Positions 39,633 to 49,275 of a stretch of 64,000 bases of DNA are shown one piece after another (the first letter of the stretch is position 1; every line of letters begins with the position of its first letter). Below the pieces are notes generated by a model. The model saw only the letters and a program-made list of their open reading frames with translations, searched no databases and was not told the DNA's origin. Made by a program: the position numbers and the translations under genes. Source of the stretch: Nocardiopsis flavescens (GTDB taxonomy: Bacteria; Actinomycetota; Actinomycetes; Streptosporangiales; Streptosporangiaceae); NCBI RefSeq assembly GCF_900141985.1, contig NZ_FQZK01000003.1, forward strand, positions 62,001-126,000. The letters are read 5' to 3'.

Positions 39633-39730
39633 GGAAGTACCTACTCAGGGGTGGTCGAGACACGGGAATCGTCATCGAGTTTACGTCCGTGTCCCAACCG
39701 ATCGTCACGAAAGTGTTGGAAATTACCTGC

Positions 39731-39764
39731 TCTTGACCAGAGTGTCCTCAAGTGAGAGTCAAGA
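39731..39764. promoter_or_regulatory. Inverted repeat upstream of the 103-aa gene
   Basis: TCTTGAC (39731-39737) and GTCAAGA (39758-39764) form perfect 7-base arms with 20 bases between, in a locally AT-richer stretch (39640-39780). Each arm holds a TTGAC, so it could be an operator or part of a -35. Confidence 0.4.
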
Positions 39765-39817
39765 ACAGGACATGACGGGAATCGGATCGGCGTCCGGTGG
39801 GTACCCCGCCGGGCCGC

Positions 39818-39841
39818 GCCCCCGCCGCCCCGGGCGGGGGC
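39818..39841 (-). terminator. Terminator of ferritin-like gene
   Basis: A 9-bp stem (39818-39826 with 39833-39841) with a 6-base loop, 15 bases after the stop codon. Confidence 0.55.
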
Positions 39842-39856
39842 CCGGGACCGGAGCGG

Positions 39857-40552
39857 TCAGGCCGTGAGGCCCATGGCCTCCAGGCGGGCGGCGTGCCGGT
39901 CGGTCAGGGACGCGAACATCCGGCTCACCGCGGCCAGGTCGCCCAGGCCGGTGGCGTCGGCGCCCTCCGTGCCGGGGCGGTCGGACCCCTCACCGAGCAG
40001 CGCGGCCAGGCGCGGCCGCTGCACGGCCACCGCCTGGGCCTGGCCCAGCGCCTCGCCGACCAGGCGGCGCGCCCACAGCGACAGGCGGCCGGCCAGCACC
40101 GGGTCCTCGGCCAGGGCCTCGCGCACGGTCTCGGCCACGAACTCGGCGCGGCCGGTCTCGGCGAGGACGCCCTCGACCAGGATGCGGGTCTCGTCGTCGG
40201 CCAGCTCCGCCACCCGGCGGTAGAAGTCGCCCGCGATCCCGTCGGCGACGTAGGTCTTGACCAGGCTCTCCAGCCAGGTCTTGGGCTCGGTGCGCGCCTG
40301 CCAGGCGTCCAGCGGCTCCACGAACGGGGCCATGGCCTCCTCCGGGTCGACCCCCAGCTCCTCCAGGCGGTCGTGGAGCACCTGGTGGTGGGCCTGCTCC
40401 GTGGCCGCCAGCGCCGCCAGGCGGCCCTTGCCCCGCAGGGTGGGCGCCAGGACCGCGTCGCCGGCGAGCCGGAAGAAGGAACCCAGCTCGGCGTAGGCAA
40501 GCAGGCCGAGGAGGTCGATCACACCGGGGTTCACAGAGGGGCCTTTGGTCAT
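39857..40552 (-). CDS. Ferritin-like-fold protein (MiaE-like)
   Basis: 231 residues, mostly helical, with the spacing of a ferritin-like four-helix bundle: A-Y-A-E-L (Glu about 22), A-T-E-Q-A-H-H-Q (Glu and His about 51-55), and later D-D-E-T-R-I-L-V-E-G-V-L-A-E. These residues could bind two metal ions as in MiaE-type hydroxylases, but the second-site His is uncertain, so enzymatic activity is open. In M. tuberculosis the syntenic Rv3210c is of this type and lies next to rhlE, as here. TACCCT (minus strand, 40560-40565) ends 7 bases before the ATG, so the message may be leaderless. Confidence 0.78.
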   Translation of the reverse strand: MTKGPSVNPGVIDLLGLLAYAELGSFFRLAGDAVLAPTLRGKGRLAALAATEQAHHQVLHDRLEELGVDPEEAMAPFVEPLDAWQARTEPKTWLESLVKTYVADGIAGDFYRRVAELADDETRILVEGVLAETGRAEFVAETVREALAEDPVLAGRLSLWARRLVGEALGQAQAVAVQRPRLAALLGEGSDRPGTEGADATGLGDLAAVSRMFASLTDRHAARLEAMGLTA

Positions 40553-40565
40553 GGGCGCCAGGGTA

Positions 40566-41079
40566 TCGCCCGGCGGTTCTCACACCGAACCGGGGACTAA
40601 ACGTCCGAACGGCACGGTTGCACCAGCTGGGAACGGGTAGGTCCATGCCGTCCCGCTCCGGAGAAACGGCCACGTCCGCCGGACGGGTCACAGGTTAGAC
40701 TCTCCGTGACGACCTGCGCGTGCGGACCGACACGGACCCCTTCTCACCACCCGCGGGGACGCCCCCGCACGCAGCGGTGTCCCACGGACGCCGCGCCCCG
40801 CCGCGCGATCCGGCCGCCCACGGGCGACCGACGACCGCGCGGACGAAACCCGACGAACCACGGCGGGCCCCCGAAGGAGAAAACGGGAGCGCGCCGAGCG
40901 GATGAATCCGATTTCCGGCCGGGAGCCCCCGGGCCGCGGATTCGACGGCAGCGCCGCCGCGCCGTTCCACACGGAACGGACGGCGAGCCGCGCCTTCCGC
41001 GGCGGCCCCCGAAGCCGCACGCGACCGCATCCCGACGCGGACACGCCCTTCGTGTTCCGCCAAGATGGAGGCCTGAGCC
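40566..41079 (+). other. Gap upstream of rhlE, probable long leader
   Basis: No supported gene. The only signal is TAGACT (40696-40701), a -10 candidate without a clear -35; transcription from there would give a leader of about 370 bases, which is common for DEAD-box helicase genes under RNA-structure or cold control. A 3-codon mini-ORF (ATG GAG GCC TGA, 41065-41076) sits inside the rhlE ribosome-binding site. Confidence 0.35.
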
Positions 41080-42720
41080 CTGAGCAGCACAGAAGACACA
41101 CAAAAGCCCCGCATCACCTTCCGCGACCTCGGTGTGAGCACCGAGATCGCCGACGCCCTGGAGGCCGAGGGGATCATCGAGCCCTTCCCCATCCAGGAGC
41201 TGGCCCTGCCGATCGCCCTCGGCGGCAGCGACATCATCGGGCAGGCCCGGACCGGTACCGGCAAGACGCTGGCCTTCGGCGTCCCCCTGCTCCAGCGGTC
41301 CCAGGCGGCCCCCGGCGAGTCCAAGAGTCCGCGGGCCCTGATCGTGGTCCCCACCCGTGAGCTGGCCATCCAGGTCGCGGCGGACCTCACCACGGCGGGC
41401 AAGCGCAGCGGCGCCCGCATCCTGACCGTCTACGGCGGCCGCTCCTACGAGCCCCAGATCAACGGCCTCAAGGAGGGCGTCGACGTCGTCGTGGGCACCC
41501 CGGGCCGCCTGCTCGACCTGGAGAACCAGAAGCACCTGCGCCTGGACAAGGTCGCCGCGGTGGTCTTGGACGAGGCCGACAAGATGCTCGACCTGGGCTT
41601 CCTCCCGGACATCGAGCGCATCCTCACCAAGATCCCGGCCGAGCGCCAGGTCATGCTCTTCTCGGCGACCATGCCGAGCGAGATCGTCGCCCTGTCCCGC
41701 AAGTACCTGCGGCGCCCCACGCACGTGCGGGCCGGCGACGACAACGAGATCGACGGCTCGGCCATCACCAGCCGGATCGCCCAGCACGCGTTCCGCACGC
41801 ACCAGATGGACAAGATCGAGATGCTGGCGCGCCTCCTCCAGGCGCAGGACCACGGGCAGAGCATGGTCTTCTGCCAGACGAAGCGGGCCTGCGACCGGGT
41901 GGCGGGCGAGCTGAAGGACCGCGGCTTCGCGGTCGCGGCCGTCCACGGCGACCTGGGCCAGAGCCAGCGCGAGCGGGCGCTGCGCGCCTTCCGCAACGGC
42001 AAGATCAACATCCTGGTCGCCACCGACGTGGCCGCCCGCGGACTCGACGTGGACGACGTCACGCACGTCGTCAACTACGAGACGCCCGAGGACGAGAAGA
42101 CCTACACGCACCGGATCGGCCGCACCGGCCGGGCCGGGCGCACCGGCACCGCCGTCACCTTCGTGGACTGGCAGGAGATGCCGCGGTGGAAGCTCATCAA
42201 CGCCGCGCTGGACCTGGCGTTCAACGAGCCGGAGGAGACCTACTCCACCTCGCCGCACTTCTTCGAGGCGCTCGGCATCCCCGCGGGCACCAAGGGACGG
42301 CTGGCCGCCGACAAGCGCGCCGAGCACGCCGGCCTGGAGGCCGAGGAGATCGAGGACATCGGTGACACCGGCGGGACCCGCGCCCAGCGCGGCCGCGGCG
42401 GCCGCGACCGGGACCGCGACAAGGACCGGGACCGCCCGGGCGACCGCGAGCGCGGCGAGGGCCGCCGCCGCAGCAGCCGCGGCGGGCGCTCGCGCCGCCG
42501 CACCCGCAGCGGGGAGGGCGTGACCACCGGCGCCGAGGCTCCGGTGGCGGACAAGCGCGCCGAGGAGCCGCGCGCCCAGGCGGCCGCGACCGCGGCCCCG
42601 GCCGTCCAGACCGCCGCGAAGGCGGAAGGGGGCGAGGGGGGCGAGGGCACCCGCCAGGTCCGTCGCCGCCGCCGCACCCGCGGGGGCTCGGCCGTGCGCC
42701 GCGACCCCGAGAACACCTGA
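41080..42720 (+). CDS. rhlE: DEAD-box RNA helicase, RhlE-like
   Basis: 546 residues if translation starts at CTG 41080. The Q-motif aromatic residue (Phe 14 in F-R-D-L-G-V) lies upstream of the first in-frame GTG (41134), so the domain needs an earlier start. The frame has a stop at 41074-41076, and the only usable codon is CTG, with GGAGG 8 bases before it. Motifs: P-I-Q (Q-motif), A-R-T-G-T-G-K-T, P-T-R-E-L-A, D-E-A-D, S-A-T, and H-R-I-G-R-T-G-R. A long Arg/Gly/Asp-rich C-terminal tail (about 410-546) should bind RNA. It unwinds RNA in ribosome assembly or decay. The syntenic M. tuberculosis gene is Rv3211. Confidence 0.9.
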   Translation: MSSTEDTQKPRITFRDLGVSTEIADALEAEGIIEPFPIQELALPIALGGSDIIGQARTGTGKTLAFGVPLLQRSQAAPGESKSPRALIVVPTRELAIQVAADLTTAGKRSGARILTVYGGRSYEPQINGLKEGVDVVVGTPGRLLDLENQKHLRLDKVAAVVLDEADKMLDLGFLPDIERILTKIPAERQVMLFSATMPSEIVALSRKYLRRPTHVRAGDDNEIDGSAITSRIAQHAFRTHQMDKIEMLARLLQAQDHGQSMVFCQTKRACDRVAGELKDRGFAVAAVHGDLGQSQRERALRAFRNGKINILVATDVAARGLDVDDVTHVVNYETPEDEKTYTHRIGRTGRAGRTGTAVTFVDWQEMPRWKLINAALDLAFNEPEETYSTSPHFFEALGIPAGTKGRLAADKRAEHAGLEAEEIEDIGDTGGTRAQRGRGGRDRDRDKDRDRPGDRERGEGRRRSSRGGRSRRRTRSGEGVTTGAEAPVADKRAEEPRAQAAATAAPAVQTAAKAEGGEGGEGTRQVRRRRRTRGGSAVRRDPENT

Positions 42721-42824
42721 CCGACCCGGCAGGGGCCGCCCACCGCCCGTCGGCGAACGGCGGGCGGAGCGGGGGCCGAACGGGTGGGCCGCGGCGCCCG
42801 GAAGGCACCGCGGCTCGCACGGCA

Positions 42825-42850
42825 GGCGCGGTACCGGCCGGTACCGCGCC
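42825..42850. promoter_or_regulatory. 26-bp perfect palindrome upstream of hydrolase gene
   Basis: 13-base arms, GGCGCGGTACCGG and its reverse complement, meet without a spacer. The centre is 71 bases before the hydrolase start and about 58 bases before its likely -10 (TAGGGT, 42895-42900). It could be an operator, a cruciform, or the end of the rhlE transcript. Confidence 0.55.
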
Positions 42851-42908
42851 CGTGTGGGAGATCCCGGTCCGCCCCGGACCGGGCCGCCATCGTCTAGGGT
42901 GACCGGAC

Positions 42909-43817
42909 GTGAGTACACCTAAGTTCCTCGATCTTCCGCCGGGAGTGCGGCGGGTCGACCTCGACCTCTCCTACGGCCCGGTGGCGGCGCTGCGGGCGCT
43001 GCCCGTCTCCGGGGGCGCCGAGCTGTCGCCCGCCGTGCTGGTGCACGGGTTCACCGGCAGCAAGGAGGACTTCATCGCGATCCTCCAGACCCTGGCCCAG
43101 GGCGGTCGGGAGGTGGTCGCGATCGACCTCCCCGGAACCTACGGATCGCCGGGGCCGGAGACCCTCACCCCGCCGCCGGGGGTCGAGCGCCCCGACTACC
43201 GGCTGTCCTCGCTGGGCGAGGTCGTCGCCGAGGTCGTCGAGCAGGTCGGCGGGCGCAGGCCCGTCCACCTGGTGGGGCACTCCTTCGGCGGCCTGGTGGT
43301 GCGCGAGACCGCGCTGGGCGGGATGGTCGACCTGGCCTCGCTGACGCTGCTGTGCAGCGGTCCAGCCGCGCTCCAGGGCCAGGGGGCGATGCGCGCCCGC
43401 GCCCTGATCGCCGCGCTGTCCATGAACCCCTCCCGGGAGCGCCTGGAGGAGTTGTGGGAGGAGCGGTTCGACGCCGACGCCCGCCGGCGCACCCCCGACG
43501 AGGACGTGCGGTCCTTCCTGCGCGCACGGCTGCTGGAGAGCAGCGCCACCGCCCTGGTGCGCTGCGCCGAGGACCTGCTCGGGGCCGGCGACCGGGTCGA
43601 GGAGCTGGCCGCGCTGCGGCTGCCCTCCCTGGTGATGTACGGCGAGAACGACGACGCGTGGGACCCGGCCCTCCAGGAGGACATGGCCAAGCGGCTGGAC
43701 GCCAGGCGGATCGTGGTGCCCGGCGCGGGCCACTCCCCCAACGTGGAGGCCCCCGAGACCACGGCCAGCGCGTTCACCGCGTTCTGGAACGAGGTGGAGT
43801 CGGTCGGCCGCCGCTGA
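42909..43817 (+). CDS. Alpha/beta hydrolase
   Basis: 302 residues with an alpha/beta-hydrolase fold. The nucleophile elbow is G-H-S-F-G-G (about 119-124), the oxyanion region V-L-V-H-G-F-T-G-S, the acid in Y-G-E-N-D-D-A-W-D, and the catalytic His in G-A-G-H-S-P-N. Cytosolic. Function is not specified by sequence; esterase, thioesterase or dehalogenase-like activities are possible. GTG start; TAGGGT ends 8 bases upstream, so it is probably leaderless. Confidence 0.87.
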   Translation: MSTPKFLDLPPGVRRVDLDLSYGPVAALRALPVSGGAELSPAVLVHGFTGSKEDFIAILQTLAQGGREVVAIDLPGTYGSPGPETLTPPPGVERPDYRLSSLGEVVAEVVEQVGGRRPVHLVGHSFGGLVVRETALGGMVDLASLTLLCSGPAALQGQGAMRARALIAALSMNPSRERLEELWEERFDADARRRTPDEDVRSFLRARLLESSATALVRCAEDLLGAGDRVEELAALRLPSLVMYGENDDAWDPALQEDMAKRLDARRIVVPGAGHSPNVEAPETTASAFTAFWNEVESVGRR

Positions 43818-43827
43818 CCGCGCGCGG

Positions 43828-43867
43828 ACGCGCCCCGGGCCCCCGGCAGGGGTCCCGGGGCGCGTCC
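43828..43867. terminator. Bidirectional terminator between hydrolase and MBL-fold genes
   Basis: A perfect 13-bp stem (43828-43840 with 43855-43867) with a 14-base loop, between convergent stop codons. Confidence 0.65.
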
Positions 43868-43874
43868 CGTCGGG

Positions 43875-44987
43875 TCAGACCCAGGAGTCGAAGTTCCTGC
43901 CCTCGGCGGCCACCGTGGTGGCGGGCCCCCGGTCGGGCAGGATGCGGGTGTCCGGCGGCAGCGACAGGAGCGACTCGCCGATGGAGGCGAGCTGCGTCGT
44001 GTAGTCGATGTAGGTGTTGCCGACCATGCCGGGCTCGCCCTTGCGCAGGGTGTCGCCGGAGAAGACCACGCCGAGCTGGCTGATGGAGTAGCCGACGGTG
44101 CCCGGGGAGGTGCCGGGCAGGGCCACCACGTCGATCTGGAGGTCGCCGATGGTCATGGACCCGCCGCCCTCGATCTCGTAGTCCGGGCGGTGCTCGGCGC
44201 CGTGCTGACGGCGCCACAGGCGCATCTCGCGGGGGTGCAGTGCGACCGGGGCCTCGGTCTCCTCCGCGATCTTGACCGCGGACTCGATGTGCGGGGCGTA
44301 GGCGTTGGTGCAGGCCACCAGGTAGACCTCGCGCTCACCGACGGCCTCCAGGACCGCCTCGGCGTCGGGGCCGGGGTCGATGACGACGACGCCGTCGTCG
44401 TCGGCGCGGACGATCCAGGTGTTGCCGATGTACTCGAACTTCTCGTCGTCGAACTCGAAGGAGACGGCGGCGCGGACCCGGGTGACGCCCTCGGAGTCGG
44501 GACCGGTCACACCGGCCTCCTCCGTGTCGTCTGCGAAGACGTCGGAGGAGGCCGGGGCCTCGTCCCCGGTGTCCTCGTCCTCGGCCTTCTCGGAGTCGGT
44601 GTCTTCGGCGTCGGCCTTCGCGGAGTCCGTCTTCTCGGAGTCCGCGCCGTCGGTGGTCTCGGTGGCGTCGGTGTCCCCGGCATCGGGGGCGCCCTCGGAG
44701 CCCGCGTCGTCGGACACGGCCTCGGCCGCGGACTCGTCGTCGTCCGCGGCGGCGGGCGCGGCCTTCTCCCCGGCGGCGTCGTCGGAGTCCGCGGAAGCAC
44801 CGGCCCCCTCCGGCTCCCCGGCCTTCTCCGCGTCGGCCTTCTTGTCCGCCGTCGCCGCCTTCTCCCCGGAGGTGGCCTCGGCCCGCGCCGTCTCCTCGGT
44901 CGCCCCGGTATCGTCCACCACGGCCTCCGCAGCGGAATCGGTGGCCTCCTGGCCGTCCTGCGTCTTCGGCTTCCGCTTCCAGAACAC
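43875..44987 (-). CDS. Degenerate metallo-beta-lactamase-fold protein with acidic N-terminal region
   Basis: 370 residues. Residues 8-165 are low-complexity, rich in Asp, Glu, Ala, Ser and Thr, and probably disordered. Residues 168-370 align with the MBL fold, but the zinc ligands are mostly gone: H-x-H-x-D-H reads T-N-A-Y-A-P-H (227-233), the next His (GHTPG) reads G-T-S-P-G (292-296), and the last (GHGP) reads D-R-G-P (352-355). Only His 233 and Asp 312 remain. It is therefore unlikely to be a zinc hydrolase and may be a binding protein. The GTG at 44987 has GAGAGG 9 bases upstream. It follows the PHP gene on the same strand. Confidence 0.75.
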   Translation of the reverse strand: MFWKRKPKTQDGQEATDSAAEAVVDDTGATEETARAEATSGEKAATADKKADAEKAGEPEGAGASADSDDAAGEKAAPAAADDDESAAEAVSDDAGSEGAPDAGDTDATETTDGADSEKTDSAKADAEDTDSEKAEDEDTGDEAPASSDVFADDTEEAGVTGPDSEGVTRVRAAVSFEFDDEKFEYIGNTWIVRADDDGVVVIDPGPDAEAVLEAVGEREVYLVACTNAYAPHIESAVKIAEETEAPVALHPREMRLWRRQHGAEHRPDYEIEGGGSMTIGDLQIDVVALPGTSPGTVGYSISQLGVVFSGDTLRKGEPGMVGNTYIDYTTQLASIGESLLSLPPDTRILPDRGPATTVAAEGRNFDSWV

Positions 44988-45096
44988 GGCGTCAGACCTC
45001 TCACTTAGTCCGATATTGGGTGATTGCGCTGCGACCATTGTCGCGCCCGCGCACGGTGGTCCGTACCGTACCGAACCCAGCGGGTGACCGACAGCC

Positions 45097-45972
45097 TCAA
45101 CCGGTGATCGGCGGGACCCCGGTGGCCGGCGCGACCAGCTCCTCGAACGCCTCGGGCGCCGTGGTCCGGGCGCCCAGGCGGTGCCCGGTGAGCGCGCCGT
45201 GGTCGTCGCTGGAACCGGTGACCACCACGCCCAGGTCGGCGGCGACCCCGCGCCACTGCCGGACCTGCGCCTTGTTGTGCGAGGGGTGGTCGGCCTCGAT
45301 GCCGCCCAGGCCGGCGGCGGCCATGCGCTCGACCAGCTCCAGGGGGACGGACCCGTTGAGGGCGCCCTCGGCGCGGGCCGGATGGGCCAGGGAGCACACC
45401 CCGCCCGCCGCCCGGACCAGGCCGACGGCGCGCACCGGGTCGATGGCGTACCGGGAGGCGTAGGCGGGCCCGCCGGAGCCGATCCACCGGTCGAAGGCGT
45501 CCTGCACGTCGCGGGCGGCCCCCGCCTCCACGATGGCGCGGGCCAGGTGGGGGCGGCCGATGGTGTTGGCGTCGGCGAACTCGGCCTCTCCGGCGCCCGC
45601 GATCTCCAGCACCCGCTCCCAGGTGACGTCCACTCCGTTGGCCTGGAGCTTGCGGACCATCTCCTCGGCGCGCGAGGCGCGGTCGGAGCGGACCCGGCGC
45701 AGTTCCCCGGTGAGTTCGGGGTCGTCCGGGTCGAACAGGTAGGAGACCAGGTGGACGCTGGAGCCGCGGTAGGCGCAGGACAGCTCCATGCCGGGGACCA
45801 GCGTGAAGCCGGGGGGCAGGACGGCGGCCGCGGCCCGGACACCGCCGACCGTGTCGTGGTCGGTGAGGGCGAGGACGTCGAGGCCGGCGGCGACGGCGTA
45901 CCCGATGACCTCCTCCGGAGCATCGCCGCCGTCGGAGACGGAACTGTGGGAGTGCAGGTCGATACGTGTCAC
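45097..45972 (-). CDS. PHP-domain phosphoesterase
   Basis: 291 residues. The PHP metal-binding motifs are intact: H-S-H-S-S-V-S-D-G (about 7-15), T-D-H-D-T (about 37-41), G-M-E-L-S (about 61-65), A-H-P near 195, and G-S-S-D-D-H-G near 255. Relatives include 3',5'-nucleotide bisphosphatases and RNase AM. A cytosolic trinuclear-metal phosphoesterase is expected. GTG start; TACGAT (minus strand, 45979-45984) ends 6 bases upstream, so it appears leaderless. Confidence 0.88.
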   Translation of the reverse strand: MTRIDLHSHSSVSDGGDAPEEVIGYAVAAGLDVLALTDHDTVGGVRAAAAVLPPGFTLVPGMELSCAYRGSSVHLVSYLFDPDDPELTGELRRVRSDRASRAEEMVRKLQANGVDVTWERVLEIAGAGEAEFADANTIGRPHLARAIVEAGAARDVQDAFDRWIGSGGPAYASRYAIDPVRAVGLVRAAGGVCSLAHPARAEGALNGSVPLELVERMAAAGLGGIEADHPSHNKAQVRQWRGVAADLGVVVTGSSDDHGALTGHRLGARTTAPEAFEELVAPATGVPPITG

Positions 45973-46009
45973 CGGGTGATCGTACTAACTGTGGGGGCCG
46001 GGCACCGCG

Positions 46010-46669
46010 TCAGGCGGGTCGCGGGGCCAGCTCGGCGGCCAGGAAGGGGCTGGGCGCGCCGAAGGGCGGGTCGAGGGCGACCCCGCCGTCGTTGATGTCG
46101 CGCAGGTCCCGCAGGGCGTTGATCTCGCACATCAGCACGGCGGTACCGGCGGTGGCGAACACCACCCACAGCCACTGGGAGAGCGCCTCCCCGGCGTAGC
46201 CCGCGCGCTCGCGGCCCAGGTCGAGGTTCCAGAGCGGGATCTCGTGGCCGTCGAACCGGACCTTGGCGTCGGGCGCCCGGGTCTCGACGCCCTCGCCCGC
46301 GTCGGTGCCCTCCAGCCCGGCCAGGCGGGCGCCGAGGCCGACGCCCGGGGCCTCGGCGACGACGACGGCCTCGCCGACGCCGCCCAGCGGGTCGGGTCCG
46401 GACAGGGCCACGGCGGTCGCCAGCGCTCCGCTGCGGTCGTCGCCCGCCTCCGCGAACCCGGTGACCACCCACCCCGTGGGCAGCGGCCAGGGGATCCAGA
46501 CCGGGACCCGCGCCTGGGGCAGCAGCGCCTCCAGGGCGGCGGCGCCGGGGCGGCGCACCGGTTGCAGCGGCGTGACCGGACCGTGTGCGTCGCACTGCCA
46601 CGCGCTGGTCCACAGGCCCGGGGGCCGGACCGCGCGCCCGCACCTGGGACACGAGGGATCGGTCTTCAT
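46010..46669 (-). CDS. DUF6758 family protein
   Basis: 219 residues. An N-terminal zinc-ribbon half-motif C-P-R-C-G-R-A-V-R-P-P-G-L with a further Cys in W-Q-C-D-A-H-G, then P-L-Q-P-V and the strongly conserved V-P-V-W-I-P-W-P-L-P-T-G-W, as in Streptomyces DUF6758 proteins of unknown function. The D-D-R-S-G segment and the G-P-x-P-L-G-G-V-G-E loop are also typical. No membrane segments except a moderately hydrophobic helix near 175. AGGAC lies directly before the ATG. It lies upstream of the PHP gene (37 bases) on the same strand and may share its transcript. Confidence 0.8.
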   Translation of the reverse strand: MKTDPSCPRCGRAVRPPGLWTSAWQCDAHGPVTPLQPVRRPGAAALEALLPQARVPVWIPWPLPTGWVVTGFAEAGDDRSGALATAVALSGPDPLGGVGEAVVVAEAPGVGLGARLAGLEGTDAGEGVETRAPDAKVRFDGHEIPLWNLDLGRERAGYAGEALSQWLWVVFATAGTAVLMCEINALRDLRDINDGGVALDPPFGAPSPFLAAELAPRPA

Positions 46670-46709
46670 GTCCTAGCCACGTACCCGGTCCGCCAGGTGC
46701 GAAAACGCC

Positions 46710-46740
46710 GGTGGGCGGGCCGCGCCGCGACCCGCCCACC
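46710..46740 (-). terminator. Terminator of typA
   Basis: A perfect 10-bp stem (46710-46719 with 46731-46740) with an 11-base loop, 23 bases after the typA stop codon. Confidence 0.6.
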
Positions 46741-46763
46741 CCGTCGGGGAGGAGTATCCCCTG

Positions 46764-48653
<1,890 letters not shown>

Positions 48654-48822
48654 GGAAGAGTCTCGATCTCCTGGTAATGGGTAGAGACCGCAGGATGCCA
48701 CGGCCCGTCGCCAGTTTATGCGGTCATGGGGGGCTGGTCGGGAAACGCACAGGTCACCCCGATCACGCCCGCGGATCGGCGGCCCCGGAGGGCCTTCGGG
48801 TCCCCCGGCGGGGGACGGCGGT

Positions 48823-49275
48823 TCACCGCGCGGGTGCCGGGTGTTCGTCCCGGGGTTCGTCCCGCCCGGTGAGCAGGGCCCCGATCGGGGCCAGGAACGG
48901 CACGTCGGCCGGAAGCCACGCGAGCGCGCCCAGGTCGGCCGCCAAGAGCCAGCGCAGGGACAGGTGCTCCAGGGCGCGGGGCTCCCCGTCGACGAGGTCG
49001 GCGCGCAGCAGCCGCAGCACGGCGGGCCGGGTGCGCCCCGGGGTGGGGGGGAAGGGGACGTCGCCGCCCACCGCCTCCCCGGCGCGGACCGTGACCCCCA
49101 GTTCCTCGCGGCACTCGCGCACGAGCGCGTCCGCGGGGTCCTCGCCGGGGTCGACCTTGCCGCCGGGGAACTCCCAGCGGCCGCGCAGGGCCGCGGGCTC
49201 CGCGCGCTGGGCGGCCAGGACGCGGCCGTCACGGATGATGGCGGCGCCCACGACGATCAGGGTGTCTCGGTCCAC
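48823..49275 (-). CDS. MutT-like Nudix hydrolase (8-oxo-dGTP type)
   Basis: 150 residues. Nudix box complete: G-G-K-V-D-P-G-E-D-P-A-D-A-L-V-R-E-C-R-E-E-L-G, preceded by the MutT-like R-G-R-W-E-F-P. This arrangement is typical of pyrophosphohydrolases that sanitise 8-oxo-dGTP or dCTP analogues. The GTG start overlaps the 3' end of recD2 by 19 bases with AAGGA 2 bases before it, so translation is probably coupled. The C-terminal tail is hydrophilic. Confidence 0.83.
   Translation of the reverse strand: MDRDTLIVVGAAIIRDGRVLAAQRAEPAALRGRWEFPGGKVDPGEDPADALVRECREELGVTVRAGEAVGGDVPFPPTPGRTRPAVLRLLRADLVDGEPRALEHLSLRWLLAADLGALAWLPADVPFLAPIGALLTGRDEPRDEHPAPAR

Noticed and set aside
39771-39866. 31-codon plus-strand ORF with AGGA before its ATG
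   Set aside because: It runs through the terminator of the ferritin-like gene and into its 3' end; composition is Pro/Arg/Gly noise.
40720-40905. 61-codon ORF upstream of rhlE
   Set aside because: No ribosome-binding site, Pro/Arg-rich, no sign of a leader-peptide attenuator nearby.
41134-42720. rhlE starting at GTG 41134
   Set aside because: It would remove the Phe of the Q-motif and lacks a good ribosome-binding site compared with CTG 41080.
45001-45096. Longer N-terminus of the MBL-fold protein reaching into the PHP gene
   Set aside because: The upstream extension is an out-of-frame reading of the PHP gene; GTG 44987 has a ribosome-binding site.
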